Assembly: GCF_006517625.1 (NCBI RefSeq)
Contig: NZ_VHQI01000003.1
Coordinates: 186,001-250,000, forward strand
Direction: 5' to 3'
Length of the DNA: 64,000 bases
Source: Mixta tenebrionis
GTDB taxonomy: Bacteria; Pseudomonadota; Gammaproteobacteria; Enterobacterales; Enterobacteriaceae
A program made the translations under genes and the position numbers. Numbering within the stretch: position 1 is the first letter of the stretch; each line of letters begins with the position of its first letter. Positions 48,964-58,303 of this stretch are shown in pieces. The notes beneath the pieces are model-generated. The model did not search any database and was not told the origin of the DNA. It saw only the letters and a program-made list of their open reading frames with translations.

Positions 48964-49977
48964 ATGAGTACGATTGAACTGGAACCGGCGGTAACGCCAA
49001 ATGCGGGAAGCGACCTGTTGCTTGACGTAAAAGATCTGCGCGTTACCTTCAGCACGCCGGACGGCGCGGTTACCGCCGTCAATAATCTCAACTTCAGCCT
49101 GCGGGCGGGAGAAACGCTGGGCATCGTGGGCGAATCCGGCTCCGGCAAATCGCAAACCGCCTTTGCCCTGATGGGGCTGTTAGCCAGCAACGGCACTATT
49201 ACCGGCTCGGCGCGCTTTAACGGCAGCGAAATTCTTAACCTGCCGGAGAAGCAGCTTAACCGGCTGCGCGCTGAGCAGGTAGCGATGATTTTTCAGGACC
49301 CGATGACCTCGCTGAACCCCTATCTGCGCGTCGGCGAGCAGCTGATGGAGGTGCTACAGCTGCATAAAGGCTTAAGCAAGGCGCAGGCGTTTGAAGAGTC
49401 GGTGCGGATGCTGGATGCGGTGAAAATGCCGGAAGCGCGCAAGCGTATGCGGATGTATCCCCATGAGTTTTCCGGTGGGATGCGCCAGCGCGTGATGATC
49501 GCTATGGCGCTGCTCTGTCGGCCGAAGCTGTTGATCGCCGACGAGCCGACCACCGCGCTGGATGTGACCGTACAGGCGCAGATCATGACGTTGCTGAACG
49601 AGCTGAAGCATGAATTTAACACCGCCATTATCATGATTACCCACGATTTAGGCGTAGTGGCAGGTATCTGCGATAAGGTGCTGGTAATGTACGCCGGGCG
49701 TACCATGGAATATGGCAGGGCGCGCGACGTTTTTTATCAGCCGACGCATCCCTATTCGCTGGGGCTGCTCAGCGCGGTGCCGCGTCTCGATACCGAAGGC
49801 GACACGCTGATGACGATTCCGGGCAATCCGCCGAACCTGTTACGCCTGCCGGCGGGCTGTCCGTTTCAGCCGCGTTGCCCTTACGCAATGGACATTTGCG
49901 CCAGCGCGCCGCCGCTGGAACCTTTTGGCGCGGGGCGCCTGCGCGCCTGCTTTAAGCCGGTGGAGGAGTTAGCATGA
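48964..49977 (+). CDS. oppD: Oligopeptide ABC transporter ATP-binding protein OppD
   Basis: ATPase subunit, 337 aa. Walker A is GESGSGKSQTA near residue 54, the Q loop includes FQDPMTSLNP, the signature is SGGMRQRV, Walker B is LLIADEPTTALD and the switch is THD. The C-terminal OppD/DppD extension has the Cys motif CPFQPRCPYAMDIC, which in related transporters holds an iron-sulfur cluster. AAGGAG precedes the ATG; its TGA overlaps the oppF start by 4 bp. Confidence 0.97.
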   Translation: MSTIELEPAVTPNAGSDLLLDVKDLRVTFSTPDGAVTAVNNLNFSLRAGETLGIVGESGSGKSQTAFALMGLLASNGTITGSARFNGSEILNLPEKQLNRLRAEQVAMIFQDPMTSLNPYLRVGEQLMEVLQLHKGLSKAQAFEESVRMLDAVKMPEARKRMRMYPHEFSGGMRQRVMIAMALLCRPKLLIADEPTTALDVTVQAQIMTLLNELKHEFNTAIIMITHDLGVVAGICDKVLVMYAGRTMEYGRARDVFYQPTHPYSLGLLSAVPRLDTEGDTLMTIPGNPPNLLRLPAGCPFQPRCPYAMDICASAPPLEPFGAGRLRACFKPVEELA

Positions 49978-50975
49978 GCGCCGTAGCTGAGAAAAAAGTG
50001 CTGCTTGAAATCGCCGATCTGAAGGTGCATTTCGAGATTAAAGATGGCCGACAGTGGTTCTGGCAGCCGGCTAAAACGCTGAAGGCGGTAGATGGCGTCA
50101 GCCTGCGCCTGTATGAAGGCGAAACGCTGGGCGTGGTGGGCGAATCGGGCTGCGGTAAATCGACGCTGGCGCGGGCGATTATTGGTCTGGTGAAGGCCAC
50201 GGAAGGACGCGTCGCCTGGCTGGGGCGCGATCTGCTCGGCCAGAGCGAAGAGGAGTGGCGCAGGGCGCGCAGCGATATCCAGATGATTTTCCAGGATCCG
50301 CTGGCCTCGCTGAATCCGCGTATGACTATCGGCGATATTATTGCCGAACCGCTGCGCACTTATCACCCCTCAATGCCGCGTCAGGAAATCAAGGATCGCG
50401 TCAAAACGATGATGATGAAGGTGGGGCTGCTGCCGAACCTGATTAACCGCTATCCCCATGAGTTTTCCGGCGGTCAGTGCCAGCGCATCGGTATCGCGCG
50501 CGCGCTGATTCTGGAACCGAAGCTGATTATCTGCGATGAGCCGGTATCGGCGCTGGACGTTTCTATTCAGGCGCAGGTGGTTAACCTGCTGCAGCAGCTG
50601 CAGCGTGAGATGGGGCTGTCGCTGATCTTTATCGCGCACGATCTGGCGGTGGTAAAGCATATTTCCGATCGCGTGTTGGTGATGTATCTCGGCCATGCGG
50701 TGGAGCTGGGCACCTACAGCGAGGTGTATAACCATCCGCAGCATCCCTACACCCGTGCGCTGATGTCGGCCGTGCCGATTCCCGATCCCGATCGGGAGAG
50801 AAACAAGGAGATCCAGCTGCTGGAAGGAGAGCTGCCGTCGCCGATCAATCCGCCGTCGGGCTGTGTATTTCGCACGCGCTGTCCCATTGCCGGACCGGAG
50901 TGCGCCAAAACGCGTCCGCTGCTGGAGGGCAGTTTCCGCCATGCGGTTTCCTGCCTGAAGGTTGATCCGCTGTAA
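49974..50975 (+). CDS. oppF: Oligopeptide ABC transporter ATP-binding protein OppF
   Basis: Second ATPase, 333 aa, overlapping oppD by ATGA. Walker A GESGCGKSTLA, signature SGGQCQRIGIARAL, Walker B LIICDEPVSALD. The C-terminal Cys motif (CVFRTRCPIAGPEC) matches the one in OppD. A strong terminator follows, so the operon ends here. Confidence 0.97.
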   Translation: MSAVAEKKVLLEIADLKVHFEIKDGRQWFWQPAKTLKAVDGVSLRLYEGETLGVVGESGCGKSTLARAIIGLVKATEGRVAWLGRDLLGQSEEEWRRARSDIQMIFQDPLASLNPRMTIGDIIAEPLRTYHPSMPRQEIKDRVKTMMMKVGLLPNLINRYPHEFSGGQCQRIGIARALILEPKLIICDEPVSALDVSIQAQVVNLLQQLQREMGLSLIFIAHDLAVVKHISDRVLVMYLGHAVELGTYSEVYNHPQHPYTRALMSAVPIPDPDRERNKEIQLLEGELPSPINPPSGCVFRTRCPIAGPECAKTRPLLEGSFRHAVSCLKVDPL

Positions 50976-50980
50976 GCAGC

Positions 50981-51018
50981 GAGAAAAACGGCTGCCTTAC
51001 GCAGCCGTTTTTCTGTTT
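50981..51018 (+). terminator. Terminator of the opp operon
   Basis: AAAAACGGCTGC and GCAGCCGTTTTTCTG pair around a 5-nt CTTAC-type loop, 8 bp past the oppF stop. Confidence 0.9.
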
Positions 51019-51086
51019 CAGGCCGACGTCTTCCCGCGCAACGCAGCTGTGCATCGTGCGGCGGCAAAAGGGGCGCTCAGGCAGCG

Positions 51087-51410
51087 CTATTCCCGCCAGA
51101 GAATATGGCACAGCTTGTGATCTTTCTCGCGGCAGAGCAGTACGCGTGCGAACACGTCGGTTACCGGTTCGCCTTCCGCCTCGCCAAGGCCAATCACCAC
51201 TTCAGCGAAAAAGTCCGGGTTAATATCGAAATCAACGTGCTCCTGCCAGTCTTCAGAAGGATCGAACAGCTCCGCGCCGCCGCGCTCTTCAAACTGCAAA
51301 TTAAACAGGATGATATCGGCCGGATCGAGGTTATCGCCCGCCAGCTCAAGAAAGATATCGTAAGCCTGTTCCAGCGTTTCATCTTCGGTAAGACGGTTGT
51401 TTAAGTCCAT
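51087..51410 (-). CDS. yciU: HI1450-family acidic protein YciU
   Basis: Small, very acidic DNA-mimic-like protein of unknown role, 107 aa (E. coli YciU 109). It begins [25 protein letters not shown] precedes ATG 51410. The longer frame upstream overlaps clsA's end and is not conserved. Members of this family resemble double-stranded DNA mimics; a specific target here is unknown. Located immediately downstream of clsA. Confidence 0.92.
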   Translation of the reverse strand: MDLNNRLTEDETLEQAYDIFLELAGDNLDPADIILFNLQFEERGGAELFDPSEDWQEHVDFDINPDFFAEVVIGLGEAEGEPVTDVFARVLLCREKDHKLCHILWRE

Positions 51411-51456
51411 AATCTGTCCTGTATGCCCGCAGGCGTGGTCGCATTTGCCGCACCTT

Positions 51457-52917
51457 TTACAGTAACGGGCTGAAGAAGTAAAACAGTCGTTCAACGATTC
51501 GCTGCCACCATGCGCGATGGGCCCAGCGTCTGGCGTCCACCAGGCGGGAACGGGCAATATAATCATCCTGCACGTGCGCCAGATCGCTGCCGAAACCGTC
51601 ATCGTCAATTACCAGCGTAATCTCAAAGTTAAGCCACAGGCTGCGCATATCCAGATTTACCGTACCGATCAGGCTAAGCTGCCCGTCGACCAGCACGCTT
51701 TTGGTATGCAGCAGGCCGCCTTCAAACTGATAGATTTTTACCCCCGCCTCCAGCAGTTCGGTAAAGAAGGCGCGGCTGGCCCAGCCGACCAGCAGCGAAT
51801 CATTGTGCAGCGGCACGATGATGCTTACCTCAACGCCGCGTAACGCGGCGGTGCAGATGGCGTGCAGCAGATCGTCGCTGGGAACAAAGTAGGGCGTAGT
51901 CATAATCAGCTGTTCGCGCGCTGAATAGACCGCCGTCAGCAGCGCCTGATGAATCATATCTTCAGGAAAACCGGGGCCGGACGCGATTACCTGGATAATG
52001 TGTCCGCTCTCCTGCTCGAACGGCATAATATTGGTATCCGGCGGCGGCGGCAGAATGCGCTTGCCGGTTTCAATCTCCCAGTCGCAGGAGTAGATGATTC
52101 CCATGGTGGTAGCTACCGGCCCTTCCATACGCGCCATAAGATCAATCCACTGGCCGACGCCGGCGTCCTGTTTAAAATAGCGTGGATCGACCAGGTTCAT
52201 GCTGCCGGTATAGGCGATATAGTTATCGATCAGCACCACTTTACGATGCTGGCGCAAATCCATGCGGCGCAGAAAAACGCGCAGCAGGCTGACCTGCAGC
52301 GCCTCCACCACGTCGATACCGGCATTGCGCATCATCGCCGGCCACGGGCTGCGAAAGAAAGTGACGCTGCCCGCCGAATCGAGCATCAGCCGACAGTGAA
52401 CGCCGCGCCGCGCCGCCGCCATCAGCGATTCCGCTACCTCGTCCGCCAGGCCGCCCGGATGCCAGATATAGAACACCATCTCAATATTATGGCGCGCCAG
52501 CTGAATATCGCGGATCAGCGCCTTCATGGTGTCATCGGTGCTGGTCAGCAGCTGTAGCTGGTTACCTTTAACTCCGGCAATGCCCTGACGATTTTCACAC
52601 AGCTGAAACAGCGATCGCGCCACGTCGCTGTGCTCGGTAGCGAAAATTGAATGGCAGTTTTTTAAATCATTCAGCCACTTGGCCGTTGAAGGCCACATAG
52701 TGCGCGCGCGCTCCGCCCGGCGCTTCCCCAGGTAGAGCTCGCCAAAAGAGAGGTAGGCGATAATTCCCACCAACGGCAGGATATAAATAATCAGCAGCCA
52801 GGCCATTGCTGAGGTAACCGCGCGGCGCTTCATTAAAATACGCAGCGTTACGCCCGCAATCAGCAACCAATAGCCAAAAAACAGTAGCCAGCTGACCAGA
52901 GTATAAAATGTAGTCAT
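51457..52917 (-). CDS. clsA: Cardiolipin synthase A
   Basis: Membrane enzyme condensing two phosphatidylglycerols to cardiolipin and glycerol. 486 aa, as in E. coli. Two N-terminal membrane helices (residues about 5-60) precede the PLD-type catalytic halves, each with an HKD motif: HRKVVLID near residue 224 and HTKSVLVD near residue 404. Highly conserved around [12 protein letters not shown] near the C-terminus. The gene is followed by yciU on the same strand. Confidence 0.97.
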   Translation of the reverse strand: MTTFYTLVSWLLFFGYWLLIAGVTLRILMKRRAVTSAMAWLLIIYILPLVGIIAYLSFGELYLGKRRAERARTMWPSTAKWLNDLKNCHSIFATEHSDVARSLFQLCENRQGIAGVKGNQLQLLTSTDDTMKALIRDIQLARHNIEMVFYIWHPGGLADEVAESLMAAARRGVHCRLMLDSAGSVTFFRSPWPAMMRNAGIDVVEALQVSLLRVFLRRMDLRQHRKVVLIDNYIAYTGSMNLVDPRYFKQDAGVGQWIDLMARMEGPVATTMGIIYSCDWEIETGKRILPPPPDTNIMPFEQESGHIIQVIASGPGFPEDMIHQALLTAVYSAREQLIMTTPYFVPSDDLLHAICTAALRGVEVSIIVPLHNDSLLVGWASRAFFTELLEAGVKIYQFEGGLLHTKSVLVDGQLSLIGTVNLDMRSLWLNFEITLVIDDDGFGSDLAHVQDDYIARSRLVDARRWAHRAWWQRIVERLFYFFSPLL

Positions 52918-53072
52918 TAAGTGGAAATCCTGTTCGCGCTTTGATGGATGAAGTGTACGTGGAGATGGCTGAGTGCGAAACCCTTTGTCGGCGTCCGGCG
53001 ACGGCGAAGGATGTTGTCACGCGCTAAATGGGTTTATAATGCGCCGCGTTGTTATGCAATCAGGTATTTGTT

Positions 53073-53246
53073 ATGAGGCGGAGCAAAAACGAAGTTGCTC
53101 GCTGGCGCATGTTGCGTCAGGTTCAGCGCCGGCGTTCGCGCTGGCTGGAAGGGCAGTCGCGTCGTTACCGGCGTATCCATGTTATCCGGCATCGGCTGGC
53201 GCAGCAGCAGCGCCGTTCAGTGCTGTTTATTCATAATCAGTTCTGA
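53073..53246 (+). CDS. yciY: Small basic protein YciY
   Basis: 57-aa Arg-rich protein (MRRSKNEVARWRMLRQVQRR), the same length as E. coli YciY, with the shared core RWLEGQSRR and the same position next to clsA. AGG is 8 nt before the ATG. Function unknown; the high charge (about 30% Arg/Lys) suggests nucleic acid or ribosome association, which is only an inference. The E. coli neighbour kch is missing here. Confidence 0.85.
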   Translation: MRRSKNEVARWRMLRQVQRRRSRWLEGQSRRYRRIHVIRHRLAQQQRRSVLFIHNQF

Positions 53247-53323
53247 CGATGTTAACAAGGGAGCGTCCGGCTCCCTGTCTGCTGTTCAACGGCAAACTAT
53301 CATCCGGCACACCGCCGTAACCA

Positions 53324-53578
53324 TTAAAATCCCTCTTGCGGCGTCGGCTGGATAATCGTCTCCAGCGCCCGGCGATAAATATTGCACAGTAAGGTATCTT
53401 CTTCCGTTTCAAGCTTTTCAAGCAGAGCCAGAATAATATCTTTATTACCGAAGGCGCTTTTAGTGCTGGCCAGCTCGCTGCAGATCGCCGCAATCACCTC
53501 TTTTTCGCTGCTGGATGGCGCTACAGACGTTGCGAAATATTGAGAAATTTGCGACTCCGTAGTGGAAAGCTGTTGCAT
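53324..53578 (-). CDS. YmgB/AriR-like biofilm regulator family protein
   Basis: 84-aa protein related to the E. coli YmgA/YmgB(AriR)/YcgZ group, small connector proteins that affect RcsB-controlled biofilm and acid-resistance genes. The shared part is NKDIILALLEKLETEEDTLLCNIYRRALETI, close to AriR NKNIILSLIHSLE. The ATG at 53578 has GGGG at 8 nt; the ATG six codons upstream has no site. It sits between yciY and yciI, where E. coli has kch. A candidate promoter is at 53720-53747. Confidence 0.75.
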   Translation of the reverse strand: MQQLSTTESQISQYFATSVAPSSSEKEVIAAICSELASTKSAFGNKDIILALLEKLETEEDTLLCNIYRRALETIIQPTPQEGF

Positions 53579-53964
53579 GCTAAAACCCCATAACATGGCG
53601 CGCCGCCTGGCGCGTTAAAAAGCACTACGGCTGGCGGCGCATAAATAAAACGTGCTAAAAGCGGGCGAGGCCGAGCTTTTAGCGCTGAGCTGGCGCGTAA
53701 TTTATTGCTGCCGGATAAAGTTATACAGCAAAATTTAAGTTGTACAATTTAACGCTGAGCAATTTGTGTGGTCGGATGAGTGCGCTGCCGTATGTCGCTA
53801 CGGTAAGCCAGGGCGGCGGGCAGGAACCGCGAGGATAAGAAAGCTGCCGGAGTGGGGAAGCGCTGTCCGGCAGATTGCAGGTTGCACTAAGCGAGCGGCG
53901 AACAAAGCGTACTGAAAACAGCGAGCCAGACGCATCCGCTGCGCAACAGCGGGGCATTCCCGGT
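53579..53964. other. Intergenic region AriR-like/yciI
   Basis: 386 bp with no supportable gene. A 429-bp open frame runs through it antisense to its own flanks but encodes no recognisable protein. The AT-rich stretch 53700-53760 holds the likely promoter of the AriR-like gene. Confidence 0.55.
53720..53747 (-). promoter_or_regulatory. Candidate promoter of the AriR-like gene
   Basis: On the minus strand, -10 TATAAC (5/6) and -35 TTGTAC (partial) at 16-bp spacing lie in an AT-rich pocket, about 140 nt before the gene. The -35 is within a short palindrome TTGTACAA. Confidence 0.35.
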
Positions 53965-54261
53965 TTACATAGCGCGTCGGAACGGTTTAACCGCCACCTG
54001 CCTGTAGACGCCAGCGGCAATGTAAGGATCGTCTGCGGCCCAGGCCTGTGCCGCTTCCAGTGAAGGGAACTCCGCAATGACCGTTGAGCCGGTAAATCCC
54101 GCGACGCCAGGATCGTTACTGTCAACCGCAGGCATAGCGCCAGCGACAATCAGGCGCCCCTCATCCCGCAGCAGCTGCAGGCGGGCAAGGTGAGCCGGAC
54201 GCACAGCCTTACGCTTTTCCAGCGAATCGGCATTGTCTTCAGCATAAATGACATACAGCAC
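53965..54261 (-). CDS. yciI: YciI family protein
   Basis: 98-aa ferredoxin-like fold protein, the same length as E. coli YciI. It has the conserved His-Asp pair of the family (His24 in [11 protein letters not shown], Asp near 36-47 in PAVDSND), proposed as an active site of unknown reaction. It is next to and divergent from tonB, as in most enterobacteria. Confidence 0.93.
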   Translation of the reverse strand: MLYVIYAEDNADSLEKRKAVRPAHLARLQLLRDEGRLIVAGAMPAVDSNDPGVAGFTGSTVIAEFPSLEAAQAWAADDPYIAAGVYRQVAVKPFRRAM

Positions 54262-54411
54262 GATAGTTACTCCTGTAGGGGGGCGGGTCAGTTTGACAGC
54301 TACGTTAAGTTATCGTAACTACTTGTGCAAATGAAAAGATACGGCAATGTTGACCTGTCGCAACGAACCGGGTTTTTACACTTTTTTCTGATCCGCAGGG
54401 TGGCTGAGTTG

Positions 54412-54441
54412 TTGAAACTGATTGCTATTTGCATTTAAAAT
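54412..54441 (+). promoter_or_regulatory. tonB promoter
   Basis: -35 TTGAAA and -10 TAAAAT spaced 18 bp, 30 bp before the tonB ATG. The spacer ATTGCTATTTGCATTTAAAA is, as I recall it, nearly the same as in E. coli tonB, which is Fur-regulated. I could not see a high-scoring 19-bp Fur box here. Confidence 0.65.
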
Positions 54442-54470
54442 CGATGCTTCACTTAATCAATCGAATAGTT

Positions 54471-55202
54471 ATGACAACGCTGACGACTCCTTTACCTCGC
54501 CGCTTATCAATACCCGTATTGCTTTCAGTGGTGCTGCACGGCAGCGTGATTGCCGCTTTGCTTTATACCTCATTTCATCAGGTGATTGAAGCGCCTGAAA
54601 CCTCGCAGCCTATCAGCGTCTCGCTGGTAGCGCCTGAGGTGCAGCCGGAACCTCAGTCTGCGCCGCCGCAGGCCGCGCCGCAACCGCAGCCTGAACCTGA
54701 ACCTGAGCCGGTACCGGAGCCGCCGAAACCGGAACCGGTAGCGATACCCAAACCTAAGCCGAAGCCGAAACCAAAGCCGGTTAAAAAAGAAGTGGTTAAG
54801 CCGCGTAAAGAGGTGAAACCGCATCCTGAACCGCGTCAGGCTTCGCCGTTTGACAATGATCGCCCGACATCGGCCTCGTCCCGTCCATCCACCGCGCCGA
54901 CGCGATCCACTGCGCCTTCGCGCGCCATATCAACCGGTCCGCGGGCGCTGAGCGTAGGCAAGCCCGCCTATCCGGCGCGCGCTTTTGCGCTGCGCATCGA
55001 AGGGCGCGTTCGCGTTCAGTACGATGTGGATAGCGATGGGCGGGTTGATAATATCCGTATTCTTTCCGCCCAGCCGCGCAATATGTTTGAGCGTGACGTT
55101 AAGCAGGCGATGAGAAAATGGCGTTACGAAAGCGGCAAACCGGGCAGCAACCTGACGATGACTATCGTGTTCCGTATTAACGGCGGCGCCAGTATCGAAT
55201 AG
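54471..55202 (+). CDS. tonB: Energy-transducing protein TonB
   Basis: Inner-membrane-anchored protein that couples the ExbBD proton motor to outer-membrane siderophore and cobalamin receptors. 243 aa from ATG 54471 ([18 protein letters not shown]); E. coli has 239. The anchor helix near residues 12-33 includes [16 protein letters not shown] with the key His of the S-H motif. A long Pro-rich region (about 60-125) has the Glu-Pro repeats then Lys-Pro repeats. The C-terminal receptor-contact domain is near 155-243 ([20 protein letters not shown]). An in-frame ATG 14 codons upstream precedes the predicted transcription start region and is unlikely. Confidence 0.97.
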   Translation: MTTLTTPLPRRLSIPVLLSVVLHGSVIAALLYTSFHQVIEAPETSQPISVSLVAPEVQPEPQSAPPQAAPQPQPEPEPEPVPEPPKPEPVAIPKPKPKPKPKPVKKEVVKPRKEVKPHPEPRQASPFDNDRPTSASSRPSTAPTRSTAPSRAISTGPRALSVGKPAYPARAFALRIEGRVRVQYDVDSDGRVDNIRILSAQPRNMFERDVKQAMRKWRYESGKPGSNLTMTIVFRINGGASIE

Positions 55203-55212
55203 CGCTGGCTGC

Positions 55213-55247
55213 TGAAAAAAAGGCTGCCCCAGGGCAGCCGTTTTTTT
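55213..55247. terminator. Bidirectional terminator tonB/yciA
   Basis: AAAAAAAGGCTGCC and GGCAGCCGTTTTTTT form a 7-8-bp GC stem with a short loop. It serves tonB (plus) and, three bases past its stop codon, yciA (minus). Confidence 0.9.
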
Positions 55248-55249
55248 AT

Positions 55250-55669
55250 CTACTCCGCCGACTGGAAGTGGCTTTTTCCGTCAGGAAGCGGGCGCGATTT
55301 TCCTTCTGCATCAACCGCGACGTAAACGAAGCTGGCCTCCGTGGTGCAGTAGCGCTGGCCCAGCGGCTCGGAAGAGACTTTTTTAATCCAGACTTCGACA
55401 TTAATCGTCATCGAGCTGCTGCCGGTGCGGATACAGCGGGCGTGGCAGCTGACCACGTCGCCCACCGCAACCGGTTTAAGGAAGGTCATGCCGTCCACGC
55501 GCACCGTTACTACCCGGCCTTCGGCGATCTCTTTCGCCAGAATCGCGCCGCCGATATCCATCTGCGACATCAGCCAGCCGCCGAAAATATCCCCATTGGC
55601 ATTGGTATCCGCCGGCATAGCCAGGGTACGTAACACCATCTCGCCTTGCGGCTTGCGATCGTTATCCAT
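55250..55669 (-). CDS. yciA: Acyl-CoA thioesterase YciA
   Basis: Hotdog-fold hexameric thioesterase with broad acyl-CoA specificity, 139 aa (E. coli 132). Active-site region PADTNANGDIFGGWLMSQMD near residue 19 contains the catalytic Asp. The CoA-binding segments GRVVTVRVDGMTFLKPVAVGDVV and VEVWIKKVSSEPLGQRY are conserved. Convergent with tonB; yciB and yciC are upstream on the same strand. Confidence 0.95.
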   Translation of the reverse strand: MDNDRKPQGEMVLRTLAMPADTNANGDIFGGWLMSQMDIGGAILAKEIAEGRVVTVRVDGMTFLKPVAVGDVVSCHARCIRTGSSSMTINVEVWIKKVSSEPLGQRYCTTEASFVYVAVDAEGKSRPLPDGKSHFQSAE

Positions 55670-55723
55670 TGCTCAGTTCTTGTCAGGTAATAAAAGCCCG
55701 GCGCTTAGCGACGGGCGAAACGT

Positions 55724-56260
55724 TTATTTTTGCTGTTGCGGCATCAGACGATAGATATAGATACCGCTTATCAGAGTAAACAGCAGCGTCAGCCCGGTAA
55801 GGCCGAATACCTTAAAGTTAACCCAGAACGCCTGCGGCAGCCAAAAGGCAACGTAGATATTCGCCGCGCCGCAGGCGAAAAAGAAGATAGCCCAGGCGAT
55901 ATTCAGCCGGCGCCATACCGGCTGCGGCAGCTGCAGCTCTTTACCCAGCATCGACTGGATCAGTGGTTTTTCCATAAAGAACTGACTGTAAAGCATAGCC
56001 AGCGCAAACAGGACATAGATGACCGTAACTTTCCACTTAATAAACTCATCGTTGTGGAAGATCAGCGTCAGGGTGCCAAATACCGCAACCAGTACGAAGG
56101 TGATGATGGTCATTTTTTCCAGGCGACGATACATAATCCAGCTGGCTACCAGCGCGAGGCCGGTAGCCACAATCAGCGCCCCGGAGGCGACATAAATATC
56201 GTATAGCTTGTAGAAAACGAAAAAGACGACAAGCGGAAGAAAGTCGAGTAGTTGTTTCAT
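55724..56260 (-). CDS. yciB: Inner membrane septation protein YciB
   Basis: IspZ/YciB family membrane protein, 178 aa (E. coli 179) with five hydrophobic segments. In E. coli it contributes to envelope integrity and septation together with yciC-like and cell-elongation factors. The signature [23 protein letters not shown] is at the N-terminus. It lies between yciC and yciA on the same strand. Confidence 0.94.
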   Translation of the reverse strand: MKQLLDFLPLVVFFVFYKLYDIYVASGALIVATGLALVASWIMYRRLEKMTIITFVLVAVFGTLTLIFHNDEFIKWKVTVIYVLFALAMLYSQFFMEKPLIQSMLGKELQLPQPVWRRLNIAWAIFFFACGAANIYVAFWLPQAFWVNFKVFGLTGLTLLFTLISGIYIYRLMPQQQK

Positions 56261-56323
56261 AGTTAATTCCAGATGGCGCTTGCAGGTAACAACGTAACGG
56301 CATAGCAGCTATGCCGTTCGCGT

Positions 56324-57061
56324 TTAACGCAGCAGCATATAAAGACGGAACAGGTAAATGATCAGAATTGCCGATACCAGGTTGCTCAGGGCGTTAACCA
56401 CTATTGCAGCGACGTTGGCGGGCAAAACGGCAAACGAGGCGGCCATCAGCAGCAGCGCCAGCTTGGCCAGTATCCAGACCAGCACCGCCGGCGAAATCAG
56501 CTTAATATTCGCCCAGGCGAGGCGGGAGCTGGCGCGCATCGCCGCGATAACTCCGCTTTTTTCCGTAGCCAGAATCACCGGGGCCAGCGAAAACAGAATG
56601 CCCAGCAGCAGGCCGGGGATAACCAGCGCCATAAAGCCCAGCTGCACCAGCAGCGTGATAAGAAACGTCAGCAGCAGCAGGCGCGGCAGTAAAGGCGCGG
56701 AAGCGCCGATAGCGCGCAGGGCGCTGATGCGCTGGCCTGATGAAACCAGCTGAATCAGACAGAGCATCCCGCCAAGCAGCAGCGTATTGCCCACCAGCGA
56801 CGCGAGGGTGCCGGCGGCTGAAGCGTGCAGCAGAACCTGCTGCTGTTCAGGCGTCATATCCTGAATGATTTTGATCAACGATCGGGTCGTGCCGTCATCT
56901 CCTTCGCTCAGAATAGAGAGCTGGGCAGCGTCTGGCGTTAGCGCATGATTAAGCATGACCGTGATAAATGAGGTCAGCAGCGCGATCAGCACAATAGTTA
57001 CCAGCTGATGGCGTAAAAAATTACCCGTGTCACGGTATAGCGAGCCCGCCGTGATGGACAT
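56324..57061 (-). CDS. yciC: UPF0259 membrane protein YciC
   Basis: Six-helix inner-membrane protein of unknown role, 245 aa from ATG 57061 ([25 protein letters not shown] upstream); E. coli YciC has 247. Upstream codons in this frame overlap the YkgJ-type gene and are not conserved. Family features are [20 protein letters not shown] and the C-terminal [23 protein letters not shown]. It is followed by yciB. Confidence 0.93.
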   Translation of the reverse strand: MSITAGSLYRDTGNFLRHQLVTIVLIALLTSFITVMLNHALTPDAAQLSILSEGDDGTTRSLIKIIQDMTPEQQQVLLHASAAGTLASLVGNTLLLGGMLCLIQLVSSGQRISALRAIGASAPLLPRLLLLTFLITLLVQLGFMALVIPGLLLGILFSLAPVILATEKSGVIAAMRASSRLAWANIKLISPAVLVWILAKLALLLMAASFAVLPANVAAIVVNALSNLVSAILIIYLFRLYMLLR

Positions 57062-57086
57062 GTACACTCCTTTGATAATAACCGGT

Positions 57087-57506
57087 TTACAGATCCGGCG
57101 ATTGTACATGGTCTGACGCGGAACTGGCACCCAGACTTACATAACTTTCCGTAACTGACGGCAGGCCGGCGGGAAACAGCGGCGGCAGGCCATATTTTGC
57201 CCGCGCCCGATCGCAGGCTTCATTCCAGACGCCATTCTCGCCCGACATGGCAAAATCGCGGCAGGGGGTAGGACGGTTTTCATAAATGCCGCAGGAGACG
57301 CACTGGCCTGGTTCGCCCTGTAACGCGACACAGCGCGGCGCGCGCGCATTGGTGCCGCGCATATTGCGCATCAGCAGATTAAGCGGCTCGGTCATGGCGG
57401 CAGGCACCTGCCCACCGGCATCGTCAGCTTCGGCCCAGTAAAAGGAAACGCGGAAATGGGCGCAGCAGGCGCCACAGGAAACACAGGGATTCACAATATC
57501 GCTCAT
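57087..57506 (-). CDS. YkgJ-family cysteine cluster protein
   Basis: 139-aa cytoplasmic protein with a CxxCxxCC-type N-terminus ([11 protein letters not shown] near residue 7) and further cysteines in [28 protein letters not shown] near residues 59-84, the layout of the UPF0153/YkgJ zinc- or iron-chelate family. ATG 57506 ([15 protein letters not shown]) is preceded at somewhat long spacing by GAGGGGCGG. Its stop is 26 bp before yciC, so the two are probably co-transcribed. E. coli K-12 has no gene at this place. Function unknown. Confidence 0.85.
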   Translation of the reverse strand: MSDIVNPCVSCGACCAHFRVSFYWAEADDAGGQVPAAMTEPLNLLMRNMRGTNARAPRCVALQGEPGQCVSCGIYENRPTPCRDFAMSGENGVWNEACDRARAKYGLPPLFPAGLPSVTESYVSLGASSASDHVQSPDL

Positions 57507-57545
57507 TTGATCGCCCGCCCCTCCGAGGCATCGAACCAAAATCAC

Positions 57546-57912
57546 ACGGGAAGAAGAGCAAAATAATCCTTTCGCTTTTTTCCCGCAACGTAAATCTTAT
57601 CATTATGCATGATAATTTTTAACATTTATAACAAGCAGAGCAGCGGATGCCCGTGCTTTTATTTTAAATTCAAGCGCATTTTAAAAAAAAGCATGAGCTG
57701 TCATTTACCAGCTGAAAGTTAGCCGTACATGCCGGATTGCGGAGATGGCGCCGCTTCAGCAAGCCCGGTTAGTTTGCTGTAGCCAGCAGAACAGGATAAT
57801 TGTCTGATTTAGCCTGGATCTGAACGGCACCGGGCCAGGCGGTGCGCCGGCCCGAAGCGTTAAAACTTGTGCTATAGATCACGTTATATTTCAAGCGAAA
57901 CCGGAGGCGTTT
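57546..57912. other. Intergenic region upstream of the 58-aa ORF
   Basis: 367 bp without a gene. It contains an inverted repeat TTATCAT-N5-ATGATAA at 57597-57615 about 90 bp before the YkgJ-type gene, and a CRP-like TGTGC-N6-TCACG at 57868-57883 next to a -10-like TATATT (57885-57890) before the small ORF. Confidence 0.45.
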
Positions 57913-58089
57913 ATGACACTGGCGTTAAAAAGTGATCTACTGGTAGGGGCGGTATTGGTGGAGGTGCTCCGACAGCATCCTGAAATTAAGCTGGATGGCG
58001 ATTTTGTCGATGCGGTCATTGAAATGGGCGAAGCGCTGTGTGAAAAGTTTCCGCGCGAGGCGGAAAAAGTAATTAAGCCTGCGGTTTAA
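57913..58089 (+). CDS. Small hypothetical protein, 58 aa
   Basis: MTLALKSDLLVGAVLVEVLR is the start; the rest is acidic and helical-looking (DGDFVDAVIEMGEALCEKF, ending KPAV). ATG 57913 has a near-ideal CGGAGGCG ribosome site and a -10-like sequence upstream, which makes it a credible gene despite its size. It has no signal peptide or cysteine motif. I do not recognise it. It sits between the yci cluster and the trp operon, where E. coli has ompW and yciEFG. Confidence 0.6.
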   Translation: MTLALKSDLLVGAVLVEVLRQHPEIKLDGDFVDAVIEMGEALCEKFPREAEKVIKPAV

Positions 58090-58272
58090 GGGGGCATTTT
58101 GCAGTTATTTTCTTTTGTCAGGCGGACAGGAAAACGAACGACAGTGTCGGGCAATAACCAGGTAGAGATTTAACGCAAAGGGCCGTTAACAGCACTGTTC
58201 TGCCCGTAACGCCTGATGTGAAATCATCGTTGGGCGCGGGGCGAACCGCTATCGAGAGCACCGGCGTCTTTC

Positions 58273-58294
58273 AAGGCCGCGCTACCGCGGCCTT
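58273..58294. other. Hairpin before the BON lipoprotein gene end
   Basis: Perfect 9-bp inverted repeat AAGGCCGCG/CGCGGCCTT with a CTAC loop, 9 bp from the stop of the lipoprotein gene. No T tract, so it is a possible weak terminator only. Confidence 0.45.
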
Positions 58295-58303
58295 AAAGCC
58301 GGC

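Noticed and set aside
53721-54149. 142-aa open frame between the AriR-like gene and yciI
   Set aside because: It overlaps yciI in another frame and shows no known domain, signal sequence or ribosome site.
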